A DNA stretch of 64,000 nt from Parvularcula sp039818345 (lineage in GTDB: Bacteria > Pseudomonadota > Alphaproteobacteria > Caulobacterales > Parvularculaceae). Location of the stretch: NCBI GenBank assembly GCA_039818345.1, contig JBCBUC010000005.1:1-64000 (forward strand), in the 5' to 3' direction. Within the stretch, counting starts at the first letter, position 1. Every line of letters starts with the position of its first letter. A model generated the notes under the pieces. That model did not search any database, was not told the DNA's origin, and saw only the letters and a program-made list of their open reading frames with translations. Shown here piece after piece: positions 15,061 to 23,041 of this stretch. A program made the translations under genes and the position numbers.

Positions 15061-15939
15061 TCATAGCGTCTGGAAAAAATGCTTTGCAAGATAGTCAGCG
15101 GCCCGGTCCACCAGATCTTTGCGATCGTAAAACGCCGTCTGGTTTGGGCCATCGACCCAGTGGATCGCTTTGTCGCCGGGTAAGTTGTCGTAGAACTTCA
15201 GGGCCCAGTTTGGCGAAAGTGCATTCTCGCTATGCACTAGGACCATCGGGACCGTGACCGCTGGCGCTGCTGACTGCACGTCAAATTGCAGGAAAAACTC
15301 CCGCGACATCACGGCGAAGGCATTGGTGTAACTGGGCACGCCCGCGCGCGGGGTCGCATAGTAGTCATAGGTCGATTGCAGGGTCATGGCCGCATCGCCT
15401 TCAAGCGCGGTAGCCGGAATAGTCAGCACTTCGCGGGTTTGTTCAAACTGCTCACGTGCCGCGCGGCCCTGATCGACCTTCTCCTGAAAGCCTTCTGGAT
15501 CGCTGGCCTTCATCGCAGGGACATCGCGATAATAGCCGACAACCCCGCCAATCGATTTGACCAACGGATTGTCAATCGCGCACCAGACCGAATAGCCGAC
15601 GCCAAGACAAACGCCGGCCGCGCCAATCCGTTCGGCATCAATATCGGGTTCTTCAGAAAGAGTAGTGAGCCCAGCTTTTAGATCTTCGACCTTATGCGGA
15701 TAATATTCGTACTGACGCGGCTCTCCGCCGCTCTCACCATAATGGCGATGATCGAGGCAGAGCGCCGCAATGCCGCGCTCGGAAAGGGCTTTAGCATAGA
15801 CGCCCGTGACTTGCTCTTTGACACTGGTCATCGGACCACCAACGATAACGGCCGGGTGCGGACCCGGCGTGTCGGGAAGATACAGATCTCCAACAACGCG
15901 ATCACCCGAGACGTCAAATTCAACCCGCCGTTTGGTCAT
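15061..15939 (-). CDS. Alpha/beta hydrolase, dienelactone-hydrolase-like
   Basis: 292 aa. A secreted-type signal is absent. The fold is seen from DLYLPDTPGPHPAVIVGGP, then ALCLDHRHYGESGG (Asp/His turn), the nucleophile elbow GAAGVCLGVGYS and a late PMVLVHSENALSPN carrying the acid residue. The elbow has Cys (GVCLG) where most hydrolases have Ser, as in dienelactone-hydrolase-type enzymes. The expected catalytic His near the C-terminus is not obvious: the equivalent reads VDGPNQTAFYD, where related proteins usually have GxxH. It overlaps by 4 bp the oxidoreductase encoded upstream. Substrate unknown. Confidence 0.75.
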   Translation of the reverse strand: MTKRRVEFDVSGDRVVGDLYLPDTPGPHPAVIVGGPMTSVKEQVTGVYAKALSERGIAALCLDHRHYGESGGEPRQYEYYPHKVEDLKAGLTTLSEEPDIDAERIGAAGVCLGVGYSVWCAIDNPLVKSIGGVVGYYRDVPAMKASDPEGFQEKVDQGRAAREQFEQTREVLTIPATALEGDAAMTLQSTYDYYATPRAGVPSYTNAFAVMSREFFLQFDVQSAAPAVTVPMVLVHSENALSPNWALKFYDNLPGDKAIHWVDGPNQTAFYDRKDLVDRAADYLAKHFFQTL

Positions 15940-16556
15940 TGCCGAACCTCTTGTCCCACAGCCTGGTGGTAAAGAAAGGCCGCGTCAGTGCCGCCGGACT
16001 GGCCGACGGCGATGGCAATGTTAAGGTGCGCCATCGCCTCCAGATACCGCGCTGTTGCAAGCGGCCCGGTCTCGACCGGCGCGAGGCCCATGCCATCGGC
16101 AAGATCGGCCACCTGACGGCGCGCGCCGTCATGATCGCTGGCGACAAAGCCCGTGACCCGCACACCAAGACGCGTGAGCTTCTCCGACGCCATAACATCA
16201 GCGAACACCGTATTGAACGCTTTGACGACATGTGCACCAGGCAACAGTTTGGCAATCTCTTCGGCGGCTGACGTTTGAGCGCCAAGGACTTTCGGTGACC
16301 AGTCATCATTCAGGGGGTTGGTCGCGTCGACGACTGTTTTGGCTGCAAGAGCGCCAGCGAGCGGTGGGAGTAGAGTTTGGGTCGCTGTGTAAGGCACCGC
16401 AATGATCACGACTTCGCCAGCTTCTGCGGCGTCTTGAAAGCTGGCTGTATCTTCAGACGGGGTTCTTTCGGAGATGAGCGGCTCGTGACCTGCATTACGA
16501 ATGAGGCCTGCGAGGGCGCGGCCAACGGAACCGGCGCCCAGAATACCAATGATCAT
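15936..16556 (-). CDS. NADP-binding oxidoreductase, F420-reductase-like fold
   Basis: 206 aa from MIIGILGAGSVGRALAG, a Rossmann GxGxxG start; a start 7 codons earlier is possible. Further family marks are VVIIAVPY, VVDATNPLND and VVKAFNTVF, as in NADPH-dependent F420 reductase-like or short dinucleotide-binding proteins. It forms an operon with the hydrolase (4-bp overlap) and diverges from the HxlR regulator, which probably controls it. Confidence 0.75.
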   Translation of the reverse strand: MIIGILGAGSVGRALAGLIRNAGHEPLISERTPSEDTASFQDAAEAGEVVIIAVPYTATQTLLPPLAGALAAKTVVDATNPLNDDWSPKVLGAQTSAAEEIAKLLPGAHVVKAFNTVFADVMASEKLTRLGVRVTGFVASDHDGARRQVADLADGMGLAPVETGPLATARYLEAMAHLNIAIAVGQSGGTDAAFLYHQAVGQEVRQ

Positions 16557-16641
16557 GCTGAATGCTCCGAATTGCAAATCTGAGGAGCAGATGCGAGACT
16601 AGGTCACCATCGTCAATTAGGTACCTCGGGGTAACCAAGTT

Positions 16642-17010
16642 TTGTCCGACCCAGATGCTTTTCAATCCGTTTGTCCGTCGCGATCCCTGATGGCGAGGAT
16701 TGGTGACAAATGGTCAACACTGCTGATTGTAGCGTTGGCAGATGGGCCGCACAGGTTTGGAGCACTGCGTCGGCGTTTAGATGGCATCTCTCAGAAGATG
16801 CTGACACAAACCGCCCGCAATCTTGAACGTGACGGACTGGTGGCGCGAACGCTTTATGATGAGCGCCCGATCCGTGTCGAATACGAACTGACCTCACTTG
16901 GGCGAACACTAGTGCCGCATGTCCATGCGCTCAAATCATGGGCTGAGGGGAACTGGAAAACTATTCAGCAAGCACAAGCCCAGTTCGATGCCATTCATAG
17001 AGCTGATTAA
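16642..17010 (+). CDS. HxlR-family transcriptional regulator
   Basis: 122 aa. Winged helix of the HxlR type: Cys at residue 11 (SVCPSRSLMARIGDKWSTLL), GPHRFGALRRRLDGISQKML and the wing LERDGLVARTLYDERPIRVEY. The N-terminal Cys is a redox or electrophile sensor in many members. It is divergent from the oxidoreductase-hydrolase operon with 85 bp between starts, so it most likely regulates that operon. Confidence 0.9.
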   Translation: MSDPDAFQSVCPSRSLMARIGDKWSTLLIVALADGPHRFGALRRRLDGISQKMLTQTARNLERDGLVARTLYDERPIRVEYELTSLGRTLVPHVHALKSWAEGNWKTIQQAQAQFDAIHRAD

Positions 17011-17323
17011 GCACCCGCACCTATCGAGCGTGCTCCGCATCCCATAGCAACCCCCGTTCACTGAGGGAAAGCTAAAGCAGCAAGCCAAGGTCTGCTTGGT
17101 ACTCGATTTCTGCCCTCAAGCTGGGAAATCCGCATGACAATAACTGGTGAGTTTCTGTCGAGGCCTACCGCGTTGTATTCGCAGCGTTTTAAGCCGTTCA
17201 TTTCGCCACCCAATAACAGCGGAAAGGATCCGGAATTGGCGCTTAGGTTCCATTCGCCGCAGCAAAAGGCTGGCGCGGACCCTTTTCGAGGCCACCGAAA
17301 TTATCCGTCAGCGATGCTTTCAT
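17011..17323. other. Gap, no gene seen
   Basis: Overlapping ORFs in several frames, none protein-like. Likely decayed DNA around the IS remnant that follows. Confidence 0.3.
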
Positions 17324-17593
17324 CTACTCGCAACGCAACGCCCCGCCGATGAAGATCAGTCTATGATCACGGAACGCGCACACCATGACTCTCACAGCAA
17401 TCTGACGAGACCCCGATATTGCAGCCACCTTTTTTGCAGCCATGGGATTGGTCCTAAGGGAAGACAGATCTGGCCTGAGCCTCCACATAGCAGAGGCCAG
17501 TTCGGTCGGGACGATCGCTTCAGGAGCTGACGACAAATAGCCTGGTAATGTGTGCGGACGAATAGTGTTGTAGAGGCCTCGCCATTTGTTCAT
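17324..17593 (-). pseudogene. C-terminal remnant of an IS3-type transposase
   Basis: 89 codons. NKWRGLYNTIRPHTLPGY and SSAPEA match the end of the DDE integrase domain of IS3-family OrfB proteins (WR..YN..RPH..LGY..PAPEA). The upstream part of the transposase is not found, so this is a dead fragment. The early part of another IS3-like element occurs at 32452-32523. Confidence 0.65.
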
Positions 17594-17956
17594 GAGGACT
17601 TAGGTTTCACGCGATCGCCGGGGCCCCGTTCTCGGAGTTGCAGGCCTTCTTAGATAATGTGGTTGACTATGACAGGTCAGGCTTTGAGCCGATCGTGGGC
17701 TTTGACAAAGTTCTCCGTTTCTACCGGGTCATACGCCTGATCAGCGATGGAAAGCACGATGTGGGACAGGTCATCGATAATGGCTCTTCCGCAGTCCCGA
17801 TCGGTGCGTTTCGCGGAAAGCCAAAATCGGGCGAAGCAGGCTAAGAAAGCTTTGCAGACGCCTCTGATCTCAAAGGATCAATATTCATTCAGTGTACCAT
17901 GTTTTCTTTCATCCAGCCATTTAGCACCAATACAGAAGCACGCAACCGAGGCGCCC
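17594..17956. other. Gap, degraded DNA
   Basis: Several short overlapping ORFs (17638-17844, 17747-18148 plus) without recognisable features. Probably the decayed body or flank of the IS element. Confidence 0.3.
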
Positions 17957-18586
17957 CTACTCGCTGTGCTTAAGAAGATCGGCCAAAAGAGCCTTGGCTT
18001 CTTCGTCAAGCTCTTCACTCATCAGGACACGGTTATAGTGCTCGACCATCTTAATCCGATCGGTGAGCGTTTCTTCCAAGAGGAGCGCATGGTAACCGAT
18101 CTGATGGAAATACATCACCCGTGCCCGGGCTATGGCTTCATCTTCTGAGAACGCACGCGACATAAACAAGCGTTCCAGGAGCGCTATCCAGTCTCCATCA
18201 ATCGCCTGCACTTTCACCGCGACATCGGGCTCTTGCCGAGCCCACATGCGCATCGCTTGATCGAATGTGACCACTTCCCGTTCAGCACGAAGCCACAAAC
18301 GCAGAAAGTCGGCGACGCTGGGCGTCTTGGACGTCCATGACGATTCGATCTCGGAGATGTCCGACCTGTTTTGGACCAGCCAATCCTCAAGAACATTATC
18401 GAGGAGGTCCTGACGGCTTTCAAAGTGCCAGTAGAAACTGCCCCGCGTCACCTTCAGCGTCTTTGCCAGTCGATCGACTTTGACAGCCTCGACGCCGGAA
18501 CGCACGAGCACGCGCCGAGCCTCAGCAACCCAATCGGCACGAGCGAAGGTTTTCTTGGCGTCTTTTTTGACTGCAGCTTTGGACAT
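17957..18586 (-). CDS. TetR-family regulator of the peptide cluster
   Basis: 209 aa. N-terminal helix-turn-helix around residues 25-70 (VDRLAKTLKVTRGSFYWHFE, SRQDLLDNVL), typical TetR; the C-terminal helical ligand domain is not assignable to a subfamily. It diverges from the nitroreductase operon. The shared intergenic site GTACAGTTGTGTATGG (18656-18671) resembles sites before the TonB receptor/MFS pair and the peptidase/oxidase pair, so this protein probably represses itself and the whole cluster. Confidence 0.9.
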   Translation of the reverse strand: MSKAAVKKDAKKTFARADWVAEARRVLVRSGVEAVKVDRLAKTLKVTRGSFYWHFESRQDLLDNVLEDWLVQNRSDISEIESSWTSKTPSVADFLRLWLRAEREVVTFDQAMRMWARQEPDVAVKVQAIDGDWIALLERLFMSRAFSEDEAIARARVMYFHQIGYHALLLEETLTDRIKMVEHYNRVLMSEELDEEAKALLADLLKHSE

Positions 18587-18655
18587 GTTTCCGTTTATGC
18601 CGACTCACATCCGTTGGCGAGCATCGCAGGTTAGATGTGACAGCCACGTTGCGCC

Positions 18656-18671
18656 GTACAGTTGTGTATGG
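18656..18671. promoter_or_regulatory. Putative TetR operator 1
   Basis: GTACAGTTGTGTATGG between tetR and the nitroreductase gene. 14 of 16 positions match the reverse complement of the site at 25192-25207 and 13 of 16 match the site at 29902-29917. Confidence 0.55.
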
Positions 18672-18705
18672 CAACATCGATAGGTCAGGGAGAAAGAGGA
18701 AGGCC

Positions 18706-19380
18706 ATGAAGCCCCACGATTCAGTCGCCCTCACCGATTTTGTGTCCTACGCCTCGCCGGAAATGATTGCTCGCGCCGCAAGCTTTCACGAATCCATGAA
18801 GAGACGGCACACGATCAGGTATTTCTCCCGTGAGAAGGTGCCGCAAGAGGTCGTTGAATCAGCTGTAAAAACGGCCGGGCTCGCTCCCAGCGGGGCCAAC
18901 CATCAGCCTTGGCACTTTTCTGTGATCGCGAGCCCTCAAGTGAAGCAAACCATTCGTATCAAAGCGGAAGAAGAAGAGCGGGCCTTTTATGACGGTAAAG
19001 CCGGGCAAGAGTGGCTCGATGCACTCGATCCTCTTGGCACAGACGAAAACAAGGAGTTCCTGGAGACAGCCCCCTACCTTATAGCCGTCTTCGCCCAACG
19101 GCGCGGGGGCGTCGAAGTTAGTGATCAAAAGAAAAACTACTACATCAATGAAAGCGTCGGTATCGCTTGTGGTTTTTTGATCGCCGCGTTGCACCAAGCT
19201 GGCCTCGGAATCCTGACCCATACGCCGAACCCCATGAGTTTTCTCAATGACGTGTGTAAGCGACCAAATAATGAAAAAGCTTATCTCTTGCTCGTGGTCG
19301 GAAAGCCGGCTGACAATGCAACCGTCCCGACACACGCAACCATTAAAAAACCTTTCCAAGACATTGCGAGTTTCTTTTGA
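18706..19380 (+). CDS. Nitroreductase-family flavoprotein
   Basis: 224 aa from MKPHDSVALTDF; a start at 18637 would begin inside the operator. It shows KRRHTIRYFSREKVP, the FMN-binding PSGANHQPWHF, and GILTHTPNPMSFL, all typical of the nitroreductase fold with FMN. Members reduce nitro groups, quinones, enones or dehydrogenate substrates. It is first in a plus-strand operon with the DUF885, hydrolase and M19 genes; the next ATG overlaps its stop. Confidence 0.9.
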   Translation: MKPHDSVALTDFVSYASPEMIARAASFHESMKRRHTIRYFSREKVPQEVVESAVKTAGLAPSGANHQPWHFSVIASPQVKQTIRIKAEEEERAFYDGKAGQEWLDALDPLGTDENKEFLETAPYLIAVFAQRRGGVEVSDQKKNYYINESVGIACGFLIAALHQAGLGILTHTPNPMSFLNDVCKRPNNEKAYLLLVVGKPADNATVPTHATIKKPFQDIASFF

Positions 19381-21077
19381 TGTCGACTTCTCTTCTTGAT
19401 AAACTTCATCAGTTGGCGAACGATTATTGGAAAACCGAAGCCTATTATGAACCTATCCAAGCGCTGCTCGCAGGGCTGGATCCTGATGACACAACGCTGT
19501 TTCGCTTAAGCCCAAAGGAGCAGGACGAAAGAGTAGCGGTTGCGGCTAATCTGCTTCAACAGCTCAACGATCTCCCGTTGGACAATTTACGCGGCCAGGA
19601 CGCAGCTACCGCCGCGATGCTGCATTTTGAATTGTCGATCGCCGTTCGGTTACATCAGTGTGGAGCGCACCTAAAACCATCATTATTTCCGGTTGGCCCT
19701 GAGTTCATGACAGTCTTTTGGGCAAATGGGACAACGTTTGATTCCAAGCATGACGCTGTTAGGTACACAGAGCGCCTCCGCAGCATTCCCAAAGGTGTCG
19801 AAGGATTAAAAGAAGCCCTTCGTCTGGGTGTTGAGCGGGGCCACCGATATCCACAACAGGTTCTCGACCGCGCGATTGATGTTGTCAAAGGCACACTTGC
19901 CGACGATCCCGAGCGGACAGCTTGGTTTAGCCCCTTCATCCGCTCACCGATCAGCGCGCGTTTGGGCGTCGAACGTGGTGAAGCGAAGCGCGTGATTGCG
20001 GCAGAGGTCATTCCCGCGATCCAAAGCTATGCAGATTTCCTCGCCGAGGAGATCATGCTGCACGCGCGCAATACGGTGAGCACTGCCGATGATCCCCATG
20101 GAGAAGATTTCTACAACATACTGGTTGAGCGCTTCACGTCGAAGCCGATGACAGCCGAGGACGTTGCAGCGCTTGGTCGTGCCGAGGTGGCAAGGCTGGC
20201 AGAGGCGTTCGACCAACTTGCGGCTGATCATGGTTTTGCAAACGCCGATGCGCTTCACGCCGCCATGGCGGATCCCGACCGCACTGTATGCTCTTCACCC
20301 GAGGAGCTCCTGGTTCAGATCGAAAGCCTCGCCAAGAAGATCGACGCCAAAATCCCGGCCTATTTCGGCCGGCTCCCACGCATCACCTACGGCGTCGCCA
20401 TGATGCCGGAAGCGCAGTCGCAGAAAATGCCGCCGGCCTACGCTCAACCCGCGCCGCCCGGCGGGAGTCAAGCTGGCCTTTTTTGGGTCAGCGGTATACC
20501 GACGAAATGTCCAACAACGATGCATGTGCCGCTGGTGCTTCACGAAGCATGGCCAGGGCATCTGATGCATCTGGCCCTCTGCCATGAGCTTGAGGAATTG
20601 CCTGAGTTCCGGCGTTACGGCGCCGTCAAATACACCGCATGCGTCGAAGGGTGGGCGCTCTATTGCGAAGAACTCGGTCTCGATATGGGTTTTTATGAGA
20701 AACCCGAAGACCATTATGGCCGTATTGACATGGCGATGTGGCGGGCTGTGCGGTTGGTGGTCGATACGGGACTTCACGCCTACGGATGGTCGCGGGACCA
20801 AGCAATCGACTACATGAACCAACATCTGTCGTTGGACAAAGAGACGATCGAAGCGGAAATCGACCGCTACATCGCTCTTCCCGGACAAGCCTTGGCGTAC
20901 CAAGTGGGGGGCCTTCACTTCAGCAATCTGCGTCGGTCAGCTGAAGAGGCGATGGGCGAGACGTTCTCCCTAAGATCGTTCCATGACGCGATCACAGGCG
21001 CTGGCACGGTGCCCCTCCCCGTGCTGACAGATTTGGTTGAAGAGACCTTAGGGATTGCGTCGTCTCATGCCCGTTGA
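19380..21077 (+). CDS. DUF885 family protein, putative metallopeptidase
   Basis: 565 aa. The signature LVLHEAWPGHLMHLAL with HEAWPGH at residues 388-394, followed about 30 residues later by VEGWALYCEELG, is the DUF885 zinc-site pattern (HExxxGH plus a distal Glu). No signal peptide is seen, so it is probably cytoplasmic. The ATG overlaps the nitroreductase stop (TGATG) and the 3' end overlaps the next gene. In a cluster with an M19 dipeptidase and an M3 peptidase it is likely to cleave a peptide or amide bond; the substrate is not known. Confidence 0.85.
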   Translation: MSTSLLDKLHQLANDYWKTEAYYEPIQALLAGLDPDDTTLFRLSPKEQDERVAVAANLLQQLNDLPLDNLRGQDAATAAMLHFELSIAVRLHQCGAHLKPSLFPVGPEFMTVFWANGTTFDSKHDAVRYTERLRSIPKGVEGLKEALRLGVERGHRYPQQVLDRAIDVVKGTLADDPERTAWFSPFIRSPISARLGVERGEAKRVIAAEVIPAIQSYADFLAEEIMLHARNTVSTADDPHGEDFYNILVERFTSKPMTAEDVAALGRAEVARLAEAFDQLAADHGFANADALHAAMADPDRTVCSSPEELLVQIESLAKKIDAKIPAYFGRLPRITYGVAMMPEAQSQKMPPAYAQPAPPGGSQAGLFWVSGIPTKCPTTMHVPLVLHEAWPGHLMHLALCHELEELPEFRRYGAVKYTACVEGWALYCEELGLDMGFYEKPEDHYGRIDMAMWRAVRLVVDTGLHAYGWSRDQAIDYMNQHLSLDKETIEAEIDRYIALPGQALAYQVGGLHFSNLRRSAEEAMGETFSLRSFHDAITGAGTVPLPVLTDLVEETLGIASSHAR

Positions 21078-21828
21078 TCCCAAGAGCGGCGTCTATTTCG
21101 AGGTCGATGGCGACGGGCCATTTGTCTTCCTTGGCCCCATCCTAGGGCCAAGCCAGCGGGACTATATGGGCGACATGATGGGCGACGTCGTGGACGCCTA
21201 TATAGATGGCCTGAAGTGCCATTTCACTGTGATCATTGCCGACTATCCAAGTATTGGTCAAAGTACTGATATTCCCCCTCAGGATCTAACAGCCGCGCGC
21301 TGTGCGCATGATCTGCTGTCTGTAGCATTAGCTGCAGGTGCTGAACGCTTCACGTTCTGGGGCTACTCTTGGGGGGCGTCCGTCGCCTTGCAGCTCGCGA
21401 TTCGGACGGAACGCTTGGACGGACTGGTTATGGGCGGATGGCCGCCACTGGGCGCGCCTTTCGACACCATCCTTCAAGGCGCTCGGCTGAATGTTTCTGA
21501 CCCGCCTTCTGAATCGATGGTCATGCTGAGGCGGCCAGCGCAGTACCAACAGTGGGTCAGCTATTATGAAAGCCTGATACAATTTGATCAGCAGGCCGCC
21601 CTTCAAAGAGTGACATGCCCAGCGCTCGTCTACCATGGAGATACCGGTGATAGCGATGCCGGAGGCCTTTTCTTGCCAATTGCCTCAGCCATCCGAGAAA
21701 ACGCCGACGCGATTGAACAAGCAGGTTGGACGATCAAATCGATCGCTGGGGCGGGACACGAGGTGGTGATGAAGCCTGCTGAGGTTCTTCGCGTTGTGCG
21801 GCCGTTCCTTGACGATCTTTATTCCTAA
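21067..21828 (+). CDS. Alpha/beta hydrolase
   Basis: 253 aa from MPVDPKSG, overlapping the DUF885 gene by 11 bp. The nucleophile elbow is WGYSWGAS, with an oxyanion region LGPILG and an early ADYPSIGQS; the late GAGHEVVMKP gives the catalytic His. This is a serine hydrolase of the proline-iminopeptidase/haloperoxidase type. Part of the same operon. Confidence 0.85.
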   Translation: MPVDPKSGVYFEVDGDGPFVFLGPILGPSQRDYMGDMMGDVVDAYIDGLKCHFTVIIADYPSIGQSTDIPPQDLTAARCAHDLLSVALAAGAERFTFWGYSWGASVALQLAIRTERLDGLVMGGWPPLGAPFDTILQGARLNVSDPPSESMVMLRRPAQYQQWVSYYESLIQFDQQAALQRVTCPALVYHGDTGDSDAGGLFLPIASAIRENADAIEQAGWTIKSIAGAGHEVVMKPAEVLRVVRPFLDDLYS

Positions 21829-21845
21829 AGCGGAGGTACCATCCG

Positions 21846-22835
21846 ATGGACCTAGGAGCAGCAGACTTTCTTCAGGACACCCTCGTTTGGGACAACCACG
21901 CATGCATGCCGCTGCGGCCAGGCGACCCGACGTTTCTGCCGCAACTCTACGACGTACACCAAGCAGGCGTCGATGTTGTCTCCCTAAACATTGGGTTTGG
22001 TCCGGGCACGCTTGAAGACCATGTCCGTGTGCTGGCTTCGTTTCGTCGTTGGGTTAGGCAGCAAGGTGATCCCTTCGTCCTTCCCCGCTCCGTCGATGAC
22101 ATTGACCGCGCCAACGCGGCAGGCCAATTGTCGATCATCTTCGACATTGAGGGGCTCAGCCCCTTTGACCAAGGCGATTTTGGCCTCTTGGAGATGTTCG
22201 CTGATCTCGGCGTGAAGTGGGCTCTTTTCGCCTACAACCGAAACAACGAGGCTGGGGGCGGCTGCATGGATGATGACCCCGGTTTATCGCCGCACGGACT
22301 GTCGCTGCTTCGTGAGATGGAGCGGGTTGGCATTGTGCCGTGCTGTTCTCACACCGGCCACCGAACCGCGCGCGATGTGCTAAAGACTGCGCGAGGTCCA
22401 GTCATTTTCTCCCATTCGAACGCGTCCGCCGTCTTTGCGCACGACCGGAACATCCCCGATGATCTGGCCAAGGCATGCGCCGAGACCGGAGGCGTTGTCG
22501 GCATCAATGGCCTTGGACCGTTCTTAGGCTCCGACGACTTGGCCGACGCGATGGCTCGGCATATCGATCACTTTGTCCAATTGATTGGGCCCCAACATGT
22601 TGGGGTCTCGCTCGACTACGTGTTTGATCAGCACGAGCTCGAAGAGTACCTACGGACAATGCCGGACATCTTCCCGAACGAGGATGCCCTTCAAAGCGCT
22701 CTTAATCTAGCGCCGCCATCCACCATCGCCCCCCTGACCGAAAAGCTGCGCACAATAGGTTATACGGACGATATGCTCGCAAGCATCTTGGGTGGCAACT
22801 GGCGTCGGGTGGCTATCGACTGCTGGAAGAGCTAG
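21846..22835 (+). CDS. Membrane dipeptidase (renal dipeptidase, M19)
   Basis: 329 aa with GGAGG 9 nt before the ATG. Metal-site features of M19: WDNHACMPL near the N-terminus, FDIEGL, the CCSHTGHRTARD and FSHSNASAVFAHDRN histidines, HVGVSLDYVFD, and the ending GGNWRRV. M19 enzymes hydrolyse dipeptides, often with a C-terminal D-residue. In the standard family the first motif is DGHND; here it is DNHAC, a deviation at a binuclear-zinc residue to note. No signal peptide, so it is probably cytoplasmic. Last gene of the operon. Confidence 0.9.
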   Translation: MDLGAADFLQDTLVWDNHACMPLRPGDPTFLPQLYDVHQAGVDVVSLNIGFGPGTLEDHVRVLASFRRWVRQQGDPFVLPRSVDDIDRANAAGQLSIIFDIEGLSPFDQGDFGLLEMFADLGVKWALFAYNRNNEAGGGCMDDDPGLSPHGLSLLREMERVGIVPCCSHTGHRTARDVLKTARGPVIFSHSNASAVFAHDRNIPDDLAKACAETGGVVGINGLGPFLGSDDLADAMARHIDHFVQLIGPQHVGVSLDYVFDQHELEEYLRTMPDIFPNEDALQSALNLAPPSTIAPLTEKLRTIGYTDDMLASILGGNWRRVAIDCWKS

Positions 22836-22986
22836 CGACTCTTTACTTCCAACACCGAAGCCCGGCGCTTGCGCGACAGCAACAAGATTCGACAATCGGT
22901 TTTTATACGGAGTGCTCAGCGGCGGTCCATGCCCACCGTGCTGGAAATACACTGCTCTGTTTGAGAAAAACACCTTGCAATGGAAA

Positions 22987-23017
22987 GGGAGGGAACAGCG
23001 CTCTGCTATTCCCTCCC
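22987..23017. terminator. Bidirectional hairpin between converging genes
   Basis: GGGAGGGAA / TTCCCTCCC, a perfect 9-bp stem with a 13-nt loop, between the M19 dipeptidase and the converging TonB receptor gene. No long T-run on either side. Confidence 0.6.
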
Positions 23018-23041
23018 GGTGAATGAAGGCTTGAAACTCGA

